This document shows positions 6,011 through 6,148 of a stretch of 6,148 bases of DNA, piece after piece. Location of the stretch: NCBI GenBank assembly GCA_020438665.1, contig JAGQUE010000298.1:1-6148 (forward strand), written 5' to 3'. Numbering within the stretch: position 1 is the stretch's first letter; every line of letters starts with the position of its first letter. The translations under genes and the position numbers were made by a program. This DNA is from Nocardioidaceae bacterium. GTDB lineage: Bacteria > Actinomycetota > Actinomycetes > Propionibacteriales > Nocardioidaceae. Below the pieces are notes generated by a model that was not told the DNA's origin, ran no database searches, and worked only from the letters and a program-made list of their open reading frames with translations.

Positions 6011-6148
6011 TCAGGCGCCGAGCGAGTGACCGGTGGAGGAGAGGTTCTCGCAGGCCTCGACGACGCGGGCAGCCATGCCCTGCTCGGCGGCCTTGCCCCA
6101 GGCACGGGGGTCATAGACCTTCTTGTTGCCGACCTCGCCGTCGATCTT
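6011..6148 (-). CDS. fbaA: Class II fructose-bisphosphate aldolase, C-terminal fragment (cut by window edge)
   Basis: The - strand frame is open from the right edge to a TGA at 6011-6013 and gives 45 residues, KIDGEVGNKKVYDPRAWGKA... ending STGHSLGA. This is the characteristic C-terminus of actinobacterial class II (zinc-dependent) fructose-bisphosphate aldolase, with GNKKVYDPR and the AEQGMAARVVEACENL helix. The full enzyme, about 340 residues, cleaves fructose 1,6-bisphosphate to dihydroxyacetone phosphate and glyceraldehyde 3-phosphate in glycolysis and works in reverse in gluconeogenesis. The catalytic and zinc-binding residues lie outside the window, so only the identity of the tail is seen. 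The gene is on the same strand as the AbiEi-type gene, with a perfect palindrome in the intergenic space that may end its transcript. Confidence 0.88.
   Translation of the reverse strand, partial: KIDGEVGNKKVYDPRAWGKAAEQGMAARVVEACENLSSTGHSLGA

Noticed and set aside
6025..6034. AGTGACCGGT, a ten-base match to the palindrome core, inside fbaA
   Set aside because: It encodes the conserved Thr-Gly-His-Ser of the aldolase tail and has no second arm; it is a chance match.

Overview
The window comes from a high-GC actinobacterium. Third codon positions are almost all G or C, and the combination of a class I lysyl-tRNA synthetase, a DUF3151 protein and a class II fructose-bisphosphate aldolase fits Nocardioides or a close relative. 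That assignment is inferred from style and gene content.

Layout from left to right: (1) the 3' part of a diacylglycerol/lipid kinase-fold gene on the + strand, cut by the left edge; (2) lysS, a complete class I lysyl-tRNA synthetase on the + strand; (3) a DHA2-type 14-helix MFS drug:proton antiporter on the - strand, convergent with lysS and only 16 bp from it; (4) a short DUF3151 gene on the + strand, divergent from the transporter; (5) a gene on the - strand for a fusion of an AbiEi-type winged-helix domain and a DUF559/Vsr-like nuclease domain, lying between two nearly identical long palindromes; (6) the last 45 codons of fbaA, a class II fructose-bisphosphate aldolase, on the - strand and cut by the right edge.

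Items 1-4 and 6 are ordinary chromosomal genes with no visible joint pathway: lipid phosphorylation, translation, efflux, an uncharacterised actinobacterial protein and glycolysis. The unusual part is 4684-5988. Two palindromes share the core GTTAGTGACCGGTATACCGG and a common outer end (CCCAACT...CGCGC). Taken as terminal inverted repeats they match at 54 of 59 positions, and they enclose exactly one gene, whose stop codon and last nine sense codons lie inside the left palindrome. The layout resembles a REP/RAYT-like unit in which a predicted PD-(D/E)XK nuclease takes the place of a transposase. No target-site duplication is visible, and both palindromes also lie just downstream of genes, so a terminator or operator role is a serious alternative. 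No rRNA, tRNA, CRISPR array or known insertion sequence was seen.
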